Origin: Pavlovales sp. CCMP2436
Taxonomy: Eukaryota; Haptophyta; Pavlovophyceae; Pavlovales
Assembly: GCA_026770615.1 (NCBI GenBank)
Contig: MU631344.1
Span: forward strand, 269,872 to 285,091
Length of the DNA: 15,220 nucleotides
Reading direction: 5' to 3'
Part shown: in pieces, positions 15,085 to 15,220 of the stretch
Layout: each line of letters opens with the position of its first letter
Numbering within the stretch: position 1 is the stretch's first letter
The notes under the pieces: generated by a model
Database searches by the model: none
Seen by the model: only the letters and a program-made list of their open reading frames with translations
Told to the model about the DNA's origin: nothing
Program-made: the position numbers and the translations under genes

Positions 15085-15220
15085 TCATGCGAGCTGCCTT
15101 CCAATGCAGAGCTCCTTCACGCGCTGGGCGTCGACCTGCACGTCGTCGCTCAGGTGAGCGAGAGGCTCCCACGTGTTGCGATCCTCGCCGTAGTCCTTCC
15201 ACTTGATGAGCCACTGCTCC
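15085..15220 (-). CDS. Chromodomain C-terminal fragment (partial)
   Basis: The frame enters from the right edge and ends at TGA 15087-15085. It gives 44 residues, with no ATG in the window. WLIKWKDYGEDRNTWEP matches the core of a chromodomain, the module that binds methylated histone tails: the beta-strand with [YW]L.KW, the Gly-Tyr turn and the NTWEP element before the C-terminal helix, here HLSDDVQVDAQRVKELC. The protein ends only about 25 residues after this core. That position is typical of the chromodomain at the end of the integrase in chromovirus-type Ty3 retrotransposons, but an HP1-like or other host protein is also possible. The rest lies beyond the window. Confidence 0.8.
   Translation of the reverse strand, partial: EQWLIKWKDYGEDRNTWEPLAHLSDDVQVDAQRVKELCIGRQLA

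Overview
The window looks like nuclear DNA of a unicellular eukaryote, most likely an alga with expanded gene families (haptophyte or pelagophyte-like; this is inference). The reasons are spliceosomal introns with GT...AG ends and CTAAC-type branch motifs, GC-rich codon use in the genes against AT-rich, repeat-laden spacers, TTTAAA-type core promoter motifs, many microsatellites and foldback repeats, and degenerate members of protein families that are often amplified in such genomes (Sel1+MYND, F-box+ankyrin). Nothing points to a prokaryote or to an intact virus.

Layout. 1-335: a short A-rich repeat and the apparent last exon of an unrecognised gene. 336-3333: about 3 kb with no convincing gene, holding a (CCG)n tract, a perfect 61-bp palindrome inside a wider inverted-repeat element, and a second inverted-repeat pair. 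3334-5120 (minus): a Sel1-repeat/MYND-finger pseudogene with three in-frame stops, one frameshift and a lost zinc ligand. 5121-6123: spacer with hairpins and a T20 tract. 6124-6795 (minus): an intact phosphomevalonate kinase of the animal type with an added N-terminal hydrophobic segment. 7207-10431 (plus): a five-exon gene for a 360-residue coiled-coil protein, divergent from the kinase across about 411 bp. Its exon phases join without a break. 10432-11708: spacer with a tandem duplication and two opposed copies of a roughly 210-bp repeat. 11709-12803 (minus): a UBA-domain, Ala/Lys/Glu-rich gene with two apparently compensating frameshifts. 12804-13665: spacer. 13666-14594 (plus): a broken F-box/ankyrin gene. 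14595-15084: spacer with G-rich hairpins. 15085-15220 (minus): the C-terminal end of a chromodomain protein, perhaps a chromovirus-type retrotransposon polyprotein.

The genes do not form a pathway. Only the kinase and the coiled-coil gene look intact, and they may share a divergent promoter region. The most unusual feature is in the coiled-coil gene: its large introns carry extra, partial copies of the adjoining exon ends together with their splice sites (start of exon 3, end of exon 3 twice, start of exon 4), plus a 43-bp minisatellite whose units nearly all end in a branch-point-like motif.
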